Notes: generated from the letters alone by a model not told the origin. A DNA stretch of 64,000 bases from DASYXW01 sp035934405 (GCA_035934405.1 DASYXW010000071.1:1-64000), one strand, 5' to 3'; positions 24,484 to 33,129 are shown, counted from the stretch's first letter. Numbers and translations: made by a program.

Positions 24484-27400
24484 ATGCCGCCCGTGCCCGA
24501 GCTCAATCCGGAACAACGCGCCGCGGTGGAGCACGGCGAGGGTCCGCTGTTGGTGATCGCGGGTCCCGGCACCGGCAAGACGCGCGTGATTACGGAGCGC
24601 ATCGTCCACCTGCTGGGCGGCGGCGAGATCAGTCCGGAGAGAATTGCTCCCGAAAACATCCTTGCCCTGACTTACACGGAGCGCGCGGCGGCGGAAATGA
24701 AGCGGCGCGTGCGCCAGGCCCTGCCGCATCTCGAGACCCTGCCGTTCATCGACACCTTCCATGCCTTCTGCTATCACGCGCTGCGGGAGCGCCATTTCGA
24801 GCGGCAATTACTCGACAAAATTGATGTGTGGATCTTTTTGCGGCGGCGGATGGACGCGCTCGGCCTCGAGTTTTACCGCAAGCTGGCGGAGCCGGGCGCG
24901 TTCTTGCACGATCTGAATGACTTTTTTTCCCGATGCCAGGACGAATTGGTGGAGCCCGAGGATTTCGATGCTTACGTTGCCAAGCTGGAGCGCGAGGTCG
25001 CGGCGCAGTCCCCGGAGTTTGGGCGGGAGGAATTGCTCAAGAAGAAGGAACTGGCGCGCGTCTTTCGGCGCAGCCGCGAGATGATCGAGGCCGCTGCGTG
25101 CTCAAGCTTCGGCAGTCTCATCAGTGAGACGCTGCGGCTGTGGGACCGCGAGCCGGAGGTCCTCGAACGCGTGCGCTCCCGCTACCGCTACGTGCTGGTG
25201 GACGAGTTCCAGGACACCAATTTCGCCCAGGTCGAATTGCTGCGGCGGCTCGTCGCTCCGCCCTGGAACCTCACCGCCGTGGGTGACGACGATCAGGCCA
25301 TCTATCGTTTTCGCGGCGCCTCCCACGGCCAGTTTCAGATGTTCGACCACAGCTTTCCCAACCACAGGACGGTGGATCTCGACCGCAACTACCGCTCAAC
25401 CCGCAGAATCCTCCGCTCGACGGGCGCGGTGATCACGAAGAATGACCGCTACCAGCGCAGGCGGCCGTTGCGGACGGAAAATCCCGAGGGACCGCCGGTC
25501 TACCTGGTGACCTCACCGGATTTCGCGAGCGAGGCGAGTTGGATCGCAGGCGAAGTGGAGAGGCTGGCGCGCGGCGGAGCGAAGTTTGGAGACGTTGCGG
25601 TGCTCTACCGCAGCCACCATTACCGCGAACTGTTGGTGGAAGAGTTTCGCCGCCAGCGGATTCCGTTCGTGATCCGCGGGCTTTCGATTCTTCAGACGAC
25701 GATCCTGCGCGACTTGGTCGCTTACCTGAAGATCGTTGACTCGCCTCACGAAAACGTCAGCCTGACGCGCGTGCTGCTCGCGCCACGCTGGCAGTTTCCG
25801 GAAGAGACGGCTCTCGACATCCGGCGTCAGGCGGCGAAGAACCATACGTCCATCTGGACGGCGCTTCAGGCGATGCAAGGAACGCTGTTCGCCGCCGAGA
25901 TCGCCGAGACCGGCTGGCCGCAGCTCGAATCGTTGCTGGGCGAACTGCGGAGTGTGGCGGCGCAGGCGCCGGTTACGGCGCTCTTTGACCGGATCGTCGG
26001 CCGGCTCGGATTGAGTTTCCCGTCCGGCGATCGTGATGCGGCATACGTCAAAGCGTTTCGGAAATTTCTTAAGGATTGGGAGGACAAGAACAGGAATGGT
26101 GTGCTGAGCGCCCCCGCTCCCGTATCGGCGATCTCTGACCGCCGAGCTGCGGTGTCCCCGCTGCCGAACGGCGGTCAGAGACCGCCGCTACAGCTTCACG
26201 AATTCATGGAATACTTTCGCTACTTCCTCGATGCCGGCGGGACCATCGAGGCGCCCGAGCCCGAGAATCCAGAGAACTCCGTCCAGATGATGACCGCACA
26301 TGCAGCGAAGGGCTTGGAGTTTCCGGTCGTGTTTGTTCTGAGCGTGGCGCGACAGCGGTTTCCGCATCGTGAAGAGCGGTCGGTGATTGATTTTCCTGAT
26401 GAGCTGCGCAAGGGTCCGCCGCCGCCCGAAGGTATCCACCTGCAGGAAGAGCGGAGGCTCTTCTATGTGGCCCTGACGCGGGCGCGCGAGCGATTGTACG
26501 TTTCGAGCGTCGCTCCGCCCGGTCGCAAGCCTTCCGGATTCGTGGATGACCTGCTCTCGAACTCCGTGGTGGCGGCGCGCGATGTGGAGCGAATTCAGGC
26601 GCCCGCCGTGCCGGCGCTTGGCACCGTGCTGGTCCCGGCGCGAGACGGAGAAGCGGAGAAGCCGCCGCCTCGTTCGGGCCAGCTAGGCCTGTTTGGGCCC
26701 ACGCCACCCGAGGCGTCTGCCGTGCATCCGGACATCCTGGGGTGGGCCAGCCGTCCGGTGGACGGATTGCAGGCGGCGGAATCCGAGCGACGTTTGCTCG
26801 TCGGAGCGGCTCCACCCAAGCTCCGGCTGAGCGCCTCGATGATTGAGGCCTACCGTGATTGTCCGCTGAAGTTCAAGTTCACCTACTCCTACCGCATCCC
26901 CGCGGCGCCGCAGGCTACCCTCACCTTCGGCAACCTCATGCACCGCTCGGTGCGTCATTATTTCGAGCTTCGGCGGTTGGGCTTGCCGCGCTTTGATGAG
27001 CTGCGCGATTACTACCTGCGCTCATGGAAGAATGCCGGCTTCGAGGACGACTACCAGGAACAAGCTTATCAGCAGGCAGGGCTTGCGCAGTTGCGCGAGT
27101 TTCTGGAGCGGCAGAACACCCTGAGCTTCGATATCGAAGGCGCTGAATTCGAGCGAGCATTCACGCTCGAGTTGGAAGATGTCATCTTGCAGGGCCGCAT
27201 TGATCAGATCGATCCGATCGGTCGATTGGGACCGTCGGCGCAGGACCCTCGGAGCGGCCGGCAGACTCCCGGCCACGAGACCCTCCCTGGAGGGAGCGAC
27301 GTCGAGCTGGTGGACTATAAGACCGGCAGGCCGCGCTCGCAGAAGGACGCCGACAAGAGCCTGCAGCTTTCGGTCTATGCGCTGGCAGCGCGCAGGCTGC

Positions 27401-27612
27401 TCGGCGTTACGCCGGCGAGGCTGACGTTCTACAACTTGACAAACAACGAGCCCATCTCGACGGTGCGCACGGAGAACGACTTGGAGCGGGCCGCGGGCGA
27501 CATTCACGAAGTCGCGTCGCGCATCCGCGAGCGGTGTTTCGAGCCCACGCCGGGGTTCGTCTGCCGGCGATGTGACTATGTGCCTTTGTGCCCGGTATAC
27601 GAAGAACCGTAG
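24484..27612 (+). CDS. UvrD/Rep-type helicase fused to a PD-(D/E)XK iron-sulfur nuclease domain
   Basis: 1042 residues from ATG 24484 (MPPVPELN). The superfamily 1A helicase domain has Walker A AGPGTGKT at 26-33, ALTYTERAAAEMKRR, and the Walker B motif VDEFQDT at 239-245. The C-terminal nuclease has FGNLMHRSVRHYF, then VELVDYKTGRP with the D...YK catalytic pattern, and cysteines (one in YRDCPLKF, then CRRCDYVPLC near the end) placed for a 4Fe-4S cluster as in AddB-type nucleases. It is probably a DNA-repair or recombination helicase-nuclease. Two likely in-frame insertions are present: a double-hairpin repeat at 26121-26193 (about residues 546-570) and a palindrome-rich stretch at 27226-27300. 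Both keep the frame open. Confidence 0.88.
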   Translation: MPPVPELNPEQRAAVEHGEGPLLVIAGPGTGKTRVITERIVHLLGGGEISPERIAPENILALTYTERAAAEMKRRVRQALPHLETLPFIDTFHAFCYHALRERHFERQLLDKIDVWIFLRRRMDALGLEFYRKLAEPGAFLHDLNDFFSRCQDELVEPEDFDAYVAKLEREVAAQSPEFGREELLKKKELARVFRRSREMIEAAACSSFGSLISETLRLWDREPEVLERVRSRYRYVLVDEFQDTNFAQVELLRRLVAPPWNLTAVGDDDQAIYRFRGASHGQFQMFDHSFPNHRTVDLDRNYRSTRRILRSTGAVITKNDRYQRRRPLRTENPEGPPVYLVTSPDFASEASWIAGEVERLARGGAKFGDVAVLYRSHHYRELLVEEFRRQRIPFVIRGLSILQTTILRDLVAYLKIVDSPHENVSLTRVLLAPRWQFPEETALDIRRQAAKNHTSIWTALQAMQGTLFAAEIAETGWPQLESLLGELRSVAAQAPVTALFDRIVGRLGLSFPSGDRDAAYVKAFRKFLKDWEDKNRNGVLSAPAPVSAISDRRAAVSPLPNGGQRPPLQLHEFMEYFRYFLDAGGTIEAPEPENPENSVQMMTAHAAKGLEFPVVFVLSVARQRFPHREERSVIDFPDELRKGPPPPEGIHLQEERRLFYVALTRARERLYVSSVAPPGRKPSGFVDDLLSNSVVAARDVERIQAPAVPALGTVLVPARDGEAEKPPPRSGQLGLFGPTPPEASAVHPDILGWASRPVDGLQAAESERRLLVGAAPPKLRLSASMIEAYRDCPLKFKFTYSYRIPAAPQATLTFGNLMHRSVRHYFELRRLGLPRFDELRDYYLRSWKNAGFEDDYQEQAYQQAGLAQLREFLERQNTLSFDIEGAEFERAFTLELEDVILQGRIDQIDPIGRLGPSAQDPRSGRQTPGHETLPGGSDVELVDYKTGRPRSQKDADKSLQLSVYALAARRLLGVTPARLTFYNLTNNEPISTVRTENDLERAAGDIHEVASRIRERCFEPTPGFVCRRCDYVPLCPVYEEP
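26121..26193. repeat. Double-hairpin element, copy 3, inside the helicase gene
   Basis: Left hairpin GGCGATC, TCT, GACCGCC (one A-C mismatch); right hairpin GGCGGTC, AGA, GACCGCC, ending GCTACAG. The frame remains open and encodes a Pro/Ala/Arg-rich linker before LHEFMEYF. The left end is degraded (TATCGGCG instead of TGTAGCGGCG). Confidence 0.7.
27226..27300. repeat. Palindrome-rich in-frame insertion in the nuclease domain
   Basis: GGCCGG, loop, CCGGCC and CCCTCC, CT, GGAGGG form two neighbouring hairpins. They encode about 25 low-complexity residues between GRIDQIDPIG and DVELVDYKTG, a place where homologous domains would normally run straight on. No second copy of this sequence is seen in the window. 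Confidence 0.4.
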
Positions 27613-27674
27613 GTGGAAAGCCGTCGGCAGCGAGCGATAGACCGTAGGCCGTCGAAACAAGAAAGGAGTTGTCT

Positions 27675-29134
27675 ATGGATCGAGCGCTCTTCATCGTTGC
27701 CGGGGTGATTGCCGGCGGCGCCGTCGCTTGGTTTTGGGCCAGCACAAGATGGAAGACCACTCTTGCGACGGAGCGGGTTGAAGCCCAAGGCAAGATCAAA
27801 GGCTCTGAAGGAACGATCAACGAACTGCGCGCCCAGGTTCAACGCTCCAACGACGACGCCACTTCCTTGCGCCAGCGGCTCAGCGCGGAAGAGAAGGCGC
27901 GCGTCGTCTCTGAGACTCGGCTCGAAGAGACCGAGCGTGGTCTCGAAGAGGAAAAGCAACTGCTGCAGCAGGGGAAGGCGAAGCTCACGGACAGCTTTGC
28001 AGCTCTTTCTGCCGCAGCGCTCAAGAGCAACAACGAGGCGTTCATCGAGCTCGCCAAGAGCGCTTTTGCCACAGTTCAGGAGCAGGCGAGGGGCGACCTC
28101 GAGAAGCGGCAGCAGGCGATCCAATCGCTCGTGAGCCCCCTCGAACAATCGCTCGCGCGATACGAGGGGCAGGTCAAGGAAATCGAAAAGGCGCGGCAGC
28201 AAGCGTATGACGACCTTCAGAACGAGATCAAGAACCTGAGTGCGGCGAATAAGAAATTAGAGACAGAGACCGGGAACCTGACGGTGGCTCTGAAGGGCGG
28301 ACCGCAGGTTCGCGGTCGCTGGGGCGAAATGACGCTGCGGCGCGTCGTGGAGCTGGCGGGAATGTCGGAGCATTGCGATTTCAAGGAACAGGAAACGCTC
28401 TTTGCTGAGAGTGGACGTCTGCGGCCGGACATGATCGTGAACTTGCCGGGCGGTCGCCGGATCGCGGTGGACGCCAAAGCTCCGCTGCAAGCTTTTCTCG
28501 ATGCCGCGGACGCCGCGAGCGACGAGGAACGGCAGGCTTGCTTGGGTCGCCACGGCGGCCTTGTTCGCGCTCACCTCAATCAGTTGGCAACGAAAGCCTA
28601 CTGGGAGCAGCTCCAGCCGATGCCCGACGTGGTCGTCCTTTTCCTTCCCGGCGAGTCGTTTTTTAGCGCCGCGCTGAAACAGGATGCGACGCTCTTCGAA
28701 GACGGGATGGAGAAGCGAGTGTTGGTGGCGACGCCAACTACGCTCTTTGCCCTGCTGCGCGCCGTCGCTTACGGCTGGCGGCAGCAGCAGATTCAGGAAA
28801 ACGCGCAACAGGTGGGTGAGATCGGCAAGGAGATTTACGACCGCTTGCGAACCTTCGCGCAGCACTTCGTGGGAGCGGGCTCGTCGCTGAAGCGAGCCGT
28901 GCAGGATTACAACAAAGCCGTCGGGTCGCTCGAGAGCCGCTTCTGATTTCAGTCCGCAGGTTCAAAGAGCTGGGCGCAGCGACCGGTGATGACCTCGAAG
29001 AGGTCGAAGTCATTGATGAAGTTCCGCGGGGGTTCAGCATGCCGGACGAGAACTGCACTGCGCCAACATCGTCCGTAGCCAGTAAACAAGCGGCTCCGGA
29101 CGAGGCCACCGAGGATCCGAAAGCGCTGCCCTGA
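27675..29134 (+). CDS. rmuC: DNA recombination protein RmuC, C-terminus frameshifted
   Basis: The open frame runs from ATG 27675 (AAAGGAG 6 nt upstream) to TGA 28946, 423 residues. It has an N-terminal membrane anchor (IVAGVIAGGAVAWFWA), a coiled coil (about 25-95) and the RmuC nuclease-like domain with RGRWGEMTLRRVVELAGM, VDAKAPLQAFLDA and LFLPGESFF. Just before the stop, RmuC proteins usually continue with a conserved ARRFKELG-type tail. That tail is present in another frame (SVRRFKELGAATGDDLEEVE), reading from about 28940 to TGA 29132-29134. A single missing base near 28940 would restore it. RmuC is linked to limiting inversions and to recombination. Probably functional if the shift is a sequence error; otherwise it lacks only the acidic tail. 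Confidence 0.85.
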
Positions 29135-29135
29135 A

Positions 29136-29167
29136 AAACTTCGGGGATGCATTGCTGCATCCCCGAA
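29136..29167 (-). terminator. Rho-independent terminator for the 11-codon mini-gene
   Basis: On the minus strand TTCGGGGATGCA, loop GCAA, TGCATCCCCGAA forms a perfect 12-bp stem, followed by GTTTTTC. It lies 26 nt downstream of the mini-ORF stop. On the plus strand the T-run is absent, so it acts mainly leftward. Confidence 0.75.
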
Positions 29168-29192
29168 TGTTCCAAACCTCAGTGAAGAGATC

Positions 29193-29228
29193 TTATCTCT
29201 TCTTCTTGGCTTTCTTTTTCGCTGCCAT
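29193..29228 (-). CDS. 11-residue lysine-rich mini-ORF (MAAKKKAKKKR)
   Basis: ATG 29228 to TAA 29193. Six of 11 residues are Lys and one is Arg. GGAGAGGAG ends 6 nt before the ATG, an excellent ribosome site. It has its own promoter (TTGACA, 17 nt, TATACC at 29299-29327) and a strong terminator (29136-29167), so it is a complete transcription unit of roughly 150 nt. The repeated KKKAKKK pattern matches the lysine-rich tails of bacterial histone H1-like proteins. It could be a genuine peptide, or the leader of a small RNA. It converges with the frameshifted end of rmuC. Confidence 0.5.
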   Translation of the reverse strand: MAAKKKAKKKR

Positions 29229-29298
29229 TCTATTCTCCTCTCCTTGAATCGAGAATTTTTTCCGCCAGTTAAACTGACGGAGCGCGTATTCAGTAACA

Positions 29299-29327
29299 GG
29301 TATAGTGAGTGAGCGATGGCTTGTCAA
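29299..29327 (-). promoter_or_regulatory. Sigma-70-type promoter for the lysine-rich mini-ORF
   Basis: Minus strand TTGACA (29327-29322), spacer of exactly 17 nt, TATACC (29304-29299). The -35 is perfect and the -10 has one or two mismatches. A transcript would start near 29292, giving a leader of about 65 nt. Confidence 0.65.
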
Positions 29328-29483
29328 GAGGAAAGTGCGATGCACGCAGGATTTTTTTCGAGGACGATTCGGCATGGAGTGATACAAAGCACGCGGTGCT
29401 GCTTGCGGCAGGTTCGATTCGGAAGCGGGACAGCCGTTGTGCGAGGAAGGTGCATCTAACCTTACCGACACACCAAGTGTTCT

Positions 29484-30509
29484 ATGAAACGAAACGGACC
29501 GAAGATGCTGCCCGCCGCTGCCGCCGCTGCCGCCGCGCTGATCCTGTTGCCGCTCGGATTTGTTTCGGCCGGGAGGCCACTGGCCCGGAGTTCGCCACCC
29601 AGTCAGGAGAAACCGTTGCCCCAATCCGCGGGCACACTGAAGGTCTCGATCGAGGTCGTTAACGTGTATGCGGTCGTGCGCGAGCACGACCGTCTGATTC
29701 CGAATCTCGACAAGGGAGACTTTGAGATTGCGGAAGACAACGTGCCGCAGCAGTTGCGCTACTTCTCGCGACAGACTGATACGCCGCTGACGATGGCCAT
29801 CGCCGTAGACACGAGCGGCAGCCAGCAAAAGGTTTTGCCGATTGAGCAGGAGCAAGCCAAGATCTTCCTGAACCAGGTGCTGCGCCCCAAGGACCTCGCG
29901 TGCGTGCTCCACTTCGATCTGGAGGTAGAACTTCTGCAGGACTTCACCGCCGACAACGGTCGGCTGGCGAAAGCCATTGGTGAAACCCAAATCAACGCCG
30001 GCGGTCAAGGGCCGCTTCCCGGCACGTTTCCCACCAGCCAGAGCACCGGCACCGCGCTCTATGACGCGATTTACCTGGCCTCGCACGATCTCTTGAAGGG
30101 TGAAATTGGGCGCAAAGTCCTGATCCTGCTGACCGACGGCCAGGACGAGGGCAGCCGAGAGACTCTCAACCACGCGCTCGAAGCGGCACAGAAAGCCGAT
30201 GTGATCATCTACGCAGTTGACATCGCGGACCGCGTGTTCTACGGTGCCGGTGGTCTGAGCTTCAACGGCGACTCGGTTCTGAGCAAGCTCTCGAGCGAAA
30301 CCGGCGGGCGAGTGATTCGCGTGAGTAAGGCGCGGGACGCCGCCGCGGCTTTCCAAGCGATCGCGGAGGAGTTGCGCACGCAGTACCTGCTGGGTTACAC
30401 GCCCTCGAACACCAAGCACGACGGCGCCTACCGCAAGATCCGCGTCCGCGTGACTCACGGCAACTACAAGGTACAGGCGCGACGAGGCTACTACGCGCCG
30501 GCGGAATAA
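29484..30509 (+). CDS. VWFA-related Acidobacterial domain protein
   Basis: 341 residues. A hydrophobic, Ala-rich signal peptide is at 8-28. Residues about 50-330 match the VWFA-related Acidobacterial domain (TIGR03436-type): VVNVYAVVREHDRLIPNLDKGDFEI at the start, the metal-binding AVDTSGSQQ (MIDAS DxSxS), TALYDAIYLASHDLL, ILLTDGQDEGSRE, and the end QYLLGYTPSNTKHDGAYRKI. These secreted proteins are expanded in Acidobacteriota; they probably bind divalent metal and a protein partner, but no function is established. A paralogue at 30550 converges from the right. No clear ribosome site before the ATG. Confidence 0.9.
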   Translation: MKRNGPKMLPAAAAAAAALILLPLGFVSAGRPLARSSPPSQEKPLPQSAGTLKVSIEVVNVYAVVREHDRLIPNLDKGDFEIAEDNVPQQLRYFSRQTDTPLTMAIAVDTSGSQQKVLPIEQEQAKIFLNQVLRPKDLACVLHFDLEVELLQDFTADNGRLAKAIGETQINAGGQGPLPGTFPTSQSTGTALYDAIYLASHDLLKGEIGRKVLILLTDGQDEGSRETLNHALEAAQKADVIIYAVDIADRVFYGAGGLSFNGDSVLSKLSSETGGRVIRVSKARDAAAAFQAIAEELRTQYLLGYTPSNTKHDGAYRKIRVRVTHGNYKVQARRGYYAPAE

Positions 30510-30549
30510 TCGCCGCAAGGCGGGAGACTGTCATTCATCGAGATGGTCT

Positions 30550-31527
30550 TCACTTGGACGGGGCGAAATAGCCGGCCTTAGCGCGCACTTTCAGCCCCTT
30601 CTGGGCCGTTTCGAGACGGATGGTGCGGAACGTTCCATCCTTCGCTTGGTTGGTGGACGTGTAAGCCAGGCTGTACTGGCTCCGCAGTTCGCGCGAAATC
30701 TCCTGGAAGTTGGACGCCAGGTCGCGCGCTTCGAAAGGAAAGAAGACGCGGCCGCCGGTCTCCTCGGCGAGGTACTTCAGCACTTTGTCCCCTTGCGACA
30801 GAGACCGGGACCTCTCGTTCTCGCTGTCGGCGCCGCTGTTGTTCGTGCTGATGCAGAAGATGGTGGCCTCGGCGCGCTGCGCCATGGAAAGCGCCTCTTC
30901 TCGCACGTGCTCGCTCTGATTGTCCCTGCCGTCGCTGACCACAATGAGCACGCGGCGCAGGTAAGGCACCGGCGGCGGCGAGAAAACCATCTTCTCCTTG
31001 GCAGCGAAATAGATAGCGTCGTAAAGCGCCGTGCCCCCGCCCGCTTCGAGATTGCGGATCGCCGTCGAAAGCTTATCCACATCATCCGTGTAGTCCTGCA
31101 GAAGCTGCGGCTCCACGTCGAAGCCCACCGCAAACGCTTCGTCTTCGCCCGGGCGCAGCGTCTCATTCAAAAAATCAATTGCCGCCTCCTGCTCGAAGTG
31201 CAGGCGCTCGGCGATGCTGTTGCTGGTGTCAATCAGGATGCCGATGCGCAGGGGTAGATCGGTTTCGCGGCTGAAAAAGCTGATGGTCTGCGGCTTGCCG
31301 TCCTCGAAAACGCGGAAATCGTTCTTGGTCAAATCGAGGACCATGCGATCCTTCTTGTCGTTCACCGTGAACAGCACGTTCACCAAGTTGACGTGAACCT
31401 GAATCGGCTTCTGGGCACTGGCGGCGCCGGCGGAGCCACTCGTCTGGCTGGGCGTGCTGGTCTGTCCAGCGGCGAGAACACCGCCGGCTGAGAAGACTAC
31501 CGCGACGAGCGTCGCTATTCTTTGCAT
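30550..31527 (-). CDS. VWFA-related Acidobacterial domain protein, second copy
   Basis: 325 residues from ATG 31527 (MQRIATLVAVVF), chosen because GGAGAAAGGGA lies just upstream. Signal peptide at about 3-20. The domain has VNLVNVLFTVNDKKDRMVLDL, the MIDAS motif IDTSNSIAE, TALYDAIYFAAKEKM, IVVSDGRDNQSE and the end QYSLAYTSTNQAKDGTFRTI. It is clearly paralogous to the gene at 29484 but divergent, so an old duplication. The two genes converge with only 40 bp between them. It may act outside the cytoplasm; function unknown. Confidence 0.9.
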   Translation of the reverse strand: MQRIATLVAVVFSAGGVLAAGQTSTPSQTSGSAGAASAQKPIQVHVNLVNVLFTVNDKKDRMVLDLTKNDFRVFEDGKPQTISFFSRETDLPLRIGILIDTSNSIAERLHFEQEAAIDFLNETLRPGEDEAFAVGFDVEPQLLQDYTDDVDKLSTAIRNLEAGGGTALYDAIYFAAKEKMVFSPPPVPYLRRVLIVVSDGRDNQSEHVREEALSMAQRAEATIFCISTNNSGADSENERSRSLSQGDKVLKYLAEETGGRVFFPFEARDLASNFQEISRELRSQYSLAYTSTNQAKDGTFRTIRLETAQKGLKVRAKAGYFAPSK

Positions 31528-31691
31528 TCCCTTTCTCCGATGCGTGAAAATTATAGAAGGCAGCTTCGCGCGCGTCAATCCGACAGGTTCGACATGTTCG
31601 AGGCTTCGCCATCCAGCGCGTCTCGCAACTGCCGTTTCGTGTTCTAATGGACCGTGCAGTCCGTCGTGCGACGGCACATGCGGGAGGGCGT

Positions 31692-32213
31692 GTGACACGA
31701 ACCTCATTGATCTCGATAGCGCTCCTGAGCGCCTGGCTGGCCATCACCTTGTGCATGTGGTTTGTGGCCACGCGCAGCTTCCGGAATGTGGACCGCGTGC
31801 TCAGCAGGCCGAGCGGCCAGTTCGAGCAAATGGTACAGACGCTTTCGCAGGATCGAGCACGAGCCTCTCTGCGATTCGTCGCCTCCGAGCTCAATCGCAC
31901 TCTCTTCCGCGCCTACGGCTTCGCGCAGATTGCTCTCGGCGCGCTCCTATTCATTCTGGTGTGGCGCGCAACGACGCGCGACACCACCGCCCTGGCGCTC
32001 GCGGGCGTCATGCTCGCCCTGGCCCTTGTTCTCACCTTCGTCATTCAGCCGCAGATTGTTGCGCTCGGCCGTACCCTCGACTTTCTACCCCGCACTCCCG
32101 CCCCGCCTCAGATGTCCCGCTTCTGGATGCTTCACGGCGCTTTTACGGGCCTCGACGGCGCGAAGTTGCTTGCCGGTGCCGTCTTGCTAGTGCGCTGGGT
32201 CGTGAAGCGATAA
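31692..32213 (+). CDS. Small integral membrane protein, DUF4149-like
   Basis: 173 residues from GTG 31692 (GGGAGGG 4-5 nt upstream). Four membrane segments are predicted: SLISIALLSAWLAITLCMWF, a second near FAQIALGALLFILVW, a third ALALAGVMLALALVLTFVI, and a C-terminal one (LLAGAVLLVRWV). The pattern resembles DUF4149/TMEM205-type proteins, which have four helices and unknown function, but the match is by shape only. The last 71 bp overlap the convergent mutM gene. An earlier ATG at 31647 would add a non-membrane leader and lacks a ribosome site. Confidence 0.6.
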   Translation: MTRTSLISIALLSAWLAITLCMWFVATRSFRNVDRVLSRPSGQFEQMVQTLSQDRARASLRFVASELNRTLFRAYGFAQIALGALLFILVWRATTRDTTALALAGVMLALALVLTFVIQPQIVALGRTLDFLPRTPAPPQMSRFWMLHGAFTGLDGAKLLAGAVLLVRWVVKR

Positions 32214-33081
32214 CCGGCTTGCGAGTCGGGGAGGCGGCGTGGCGGGGACGCGGCTGGCACTGAGGACAAAAATGACTGCTGCGTCCGGCGATCACCAGCC
32301 GGCGCACCGGTCGGCGACAGCGGCGGCAAGGCTCGCCCAGCCGGCCGTAAACCCGGAGCTTGGCAGCAAAGTTTCCCGACCGGCCTTCGATGTCAACATA
32401 GTCCCGGAAGCTCGTCCCCTGCAGCCCGACGGAATGTTCCAGCACCTTCTTGATGGCGCGCAGCAAGCGCCGGGCGGCGTCGCGCCGGACGCGTCCCGGC
32501 TCGGTGAGCGGATGCAGCCGCGCGATAAACAAGGCTTCATCGGCGTAGATATTGCCGAGGCCGGAAAGCATCTGCTGGTTCAAGAGCCAATTCTTGAGGG
32601 CGCCGCGCCGCCCTTTCATGGCGTCGAAGAACTCATGCTCAGTGATGCCGGGAGCGTCCGGTCCCAGGCGGGCGAATACGGCGTCGAGTTCTTGGCGCGT
32701 GCAGGCGCGCAACCGTCCGAAGCGCCGCGCATCACTGTACCGGATTTCCTCGGCGCCGCCTTCGAGCGACATGCGGACATGCGTGTGCGGCTCCAGGGGA
32801 GCATCCGCCGGCTGCACCGTCAACTGGCCGGTCATGCCGAGGCGAACCAGAAGGTAAGCGGGGGCGTGGCCGTTCGGTGAGCGCAGCTCGATGGCCAGCG
32901 CCTTGCCCTTGCGCTCGAAGCCGGCGATGGCGCGGCCGATGACCGCGGCGGCAAACTCATCGGGCGACCCCGTGATGACCAGCGGACCGTTGCCGCGAAC
33001 CTCGACCGCCGCCACGCGCCGGCCCGTCACGCGTCGCTGCAATCCGCGCCGCACGGTCTCGACTTCGGGGAGCTCGGGCAT
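32143..33081 (-). CDS. mutM: Formamidopyrimidine-DNA glycosylase MutM (Fpg)
   Basis: 312 residues. The mature N-terminus PELPEVETVRRGL carries the catalytic proline and Glu. Also visible are FERKGKAL (lysine), VRLGMTGQL, RFGRL, GLGNIYADEALF, and the zinc finger CRRCRRPVRRLVIAGRSSHFCPQC. It removes 8-oxoguanine and formamidopyrimidines from DNA and cuts the backbone. Most family members end just after the zinc finger; this one continues about 36 residues (Arg/Pro-rich), and this tail overlaps the convergent gene at 31692. The tail may be read-through after loss of the normal stop. A heptanucleotide array lies just upstream of the start. Confidence 0.95.
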   Translation of the reverse strand: MPELPEVETVRRGLQRRVTGRRVAAVEVRGNGPLVITGSPDEFAAAVIGRAIAGFERKGKALAIELRSPNGHAPAYLLVRLGMTGQLTVQPADAPLEPHTHVRMSLEGGAEEIRYSDARRFGRLRACTRQELDAVFARLGPDAPGITEHEFFDAMKGRRGALKNWLLNQQMLSGLGNIYADEALFIARLHPLTEPGRVRRDAARRLLRAIKKVLEHSVGLQGTSFRDYVDIEGRSGNFAAKLRVYGRLGEPCRRCRRPVRRLVIAGRSSHFCPQCQPRPRHAASPTRKPVIASRPSALARRHRQATSRRRGP

Positions 33082-33088
33082 GCAATCA

Positions 33089-33116
33089 GGATTTGGGAGT
33101 TAGGATTCAGGATTCA
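33089..33116. repeat. Heptanucleotide array B
   Basis: GGATTTG, GGAGTTA, GGATTCA, GGATTCA: four 7-mers upstream of mutM. An inverted counterpart (AGATCCT, AATCTTG, period 7) lies at about 33189-33209 over the end of the Rieske gene, so the two arrays could pair. Confidence 0.65.
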
Positions 33117-33129
33117 TTTAGGAGCAGTC

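Noticed and set aside
22906..24807. 633-residue open frame opposite uvrB
   Set aside because: Antisense shadow of a high-GC gene with strong codon bias.
29406..29425. tRNA T-arm-like GGTTCGATTC
   Set aside because: No acceptor, D- or anticodon stem can be built around it.
29193..30518. 441-residue minus-strand frame ending in the Lys-rich peptide
   Set aside because: It is the antisense of the VWFA gene; only its last 11 codons have a promoter and ribosome site.
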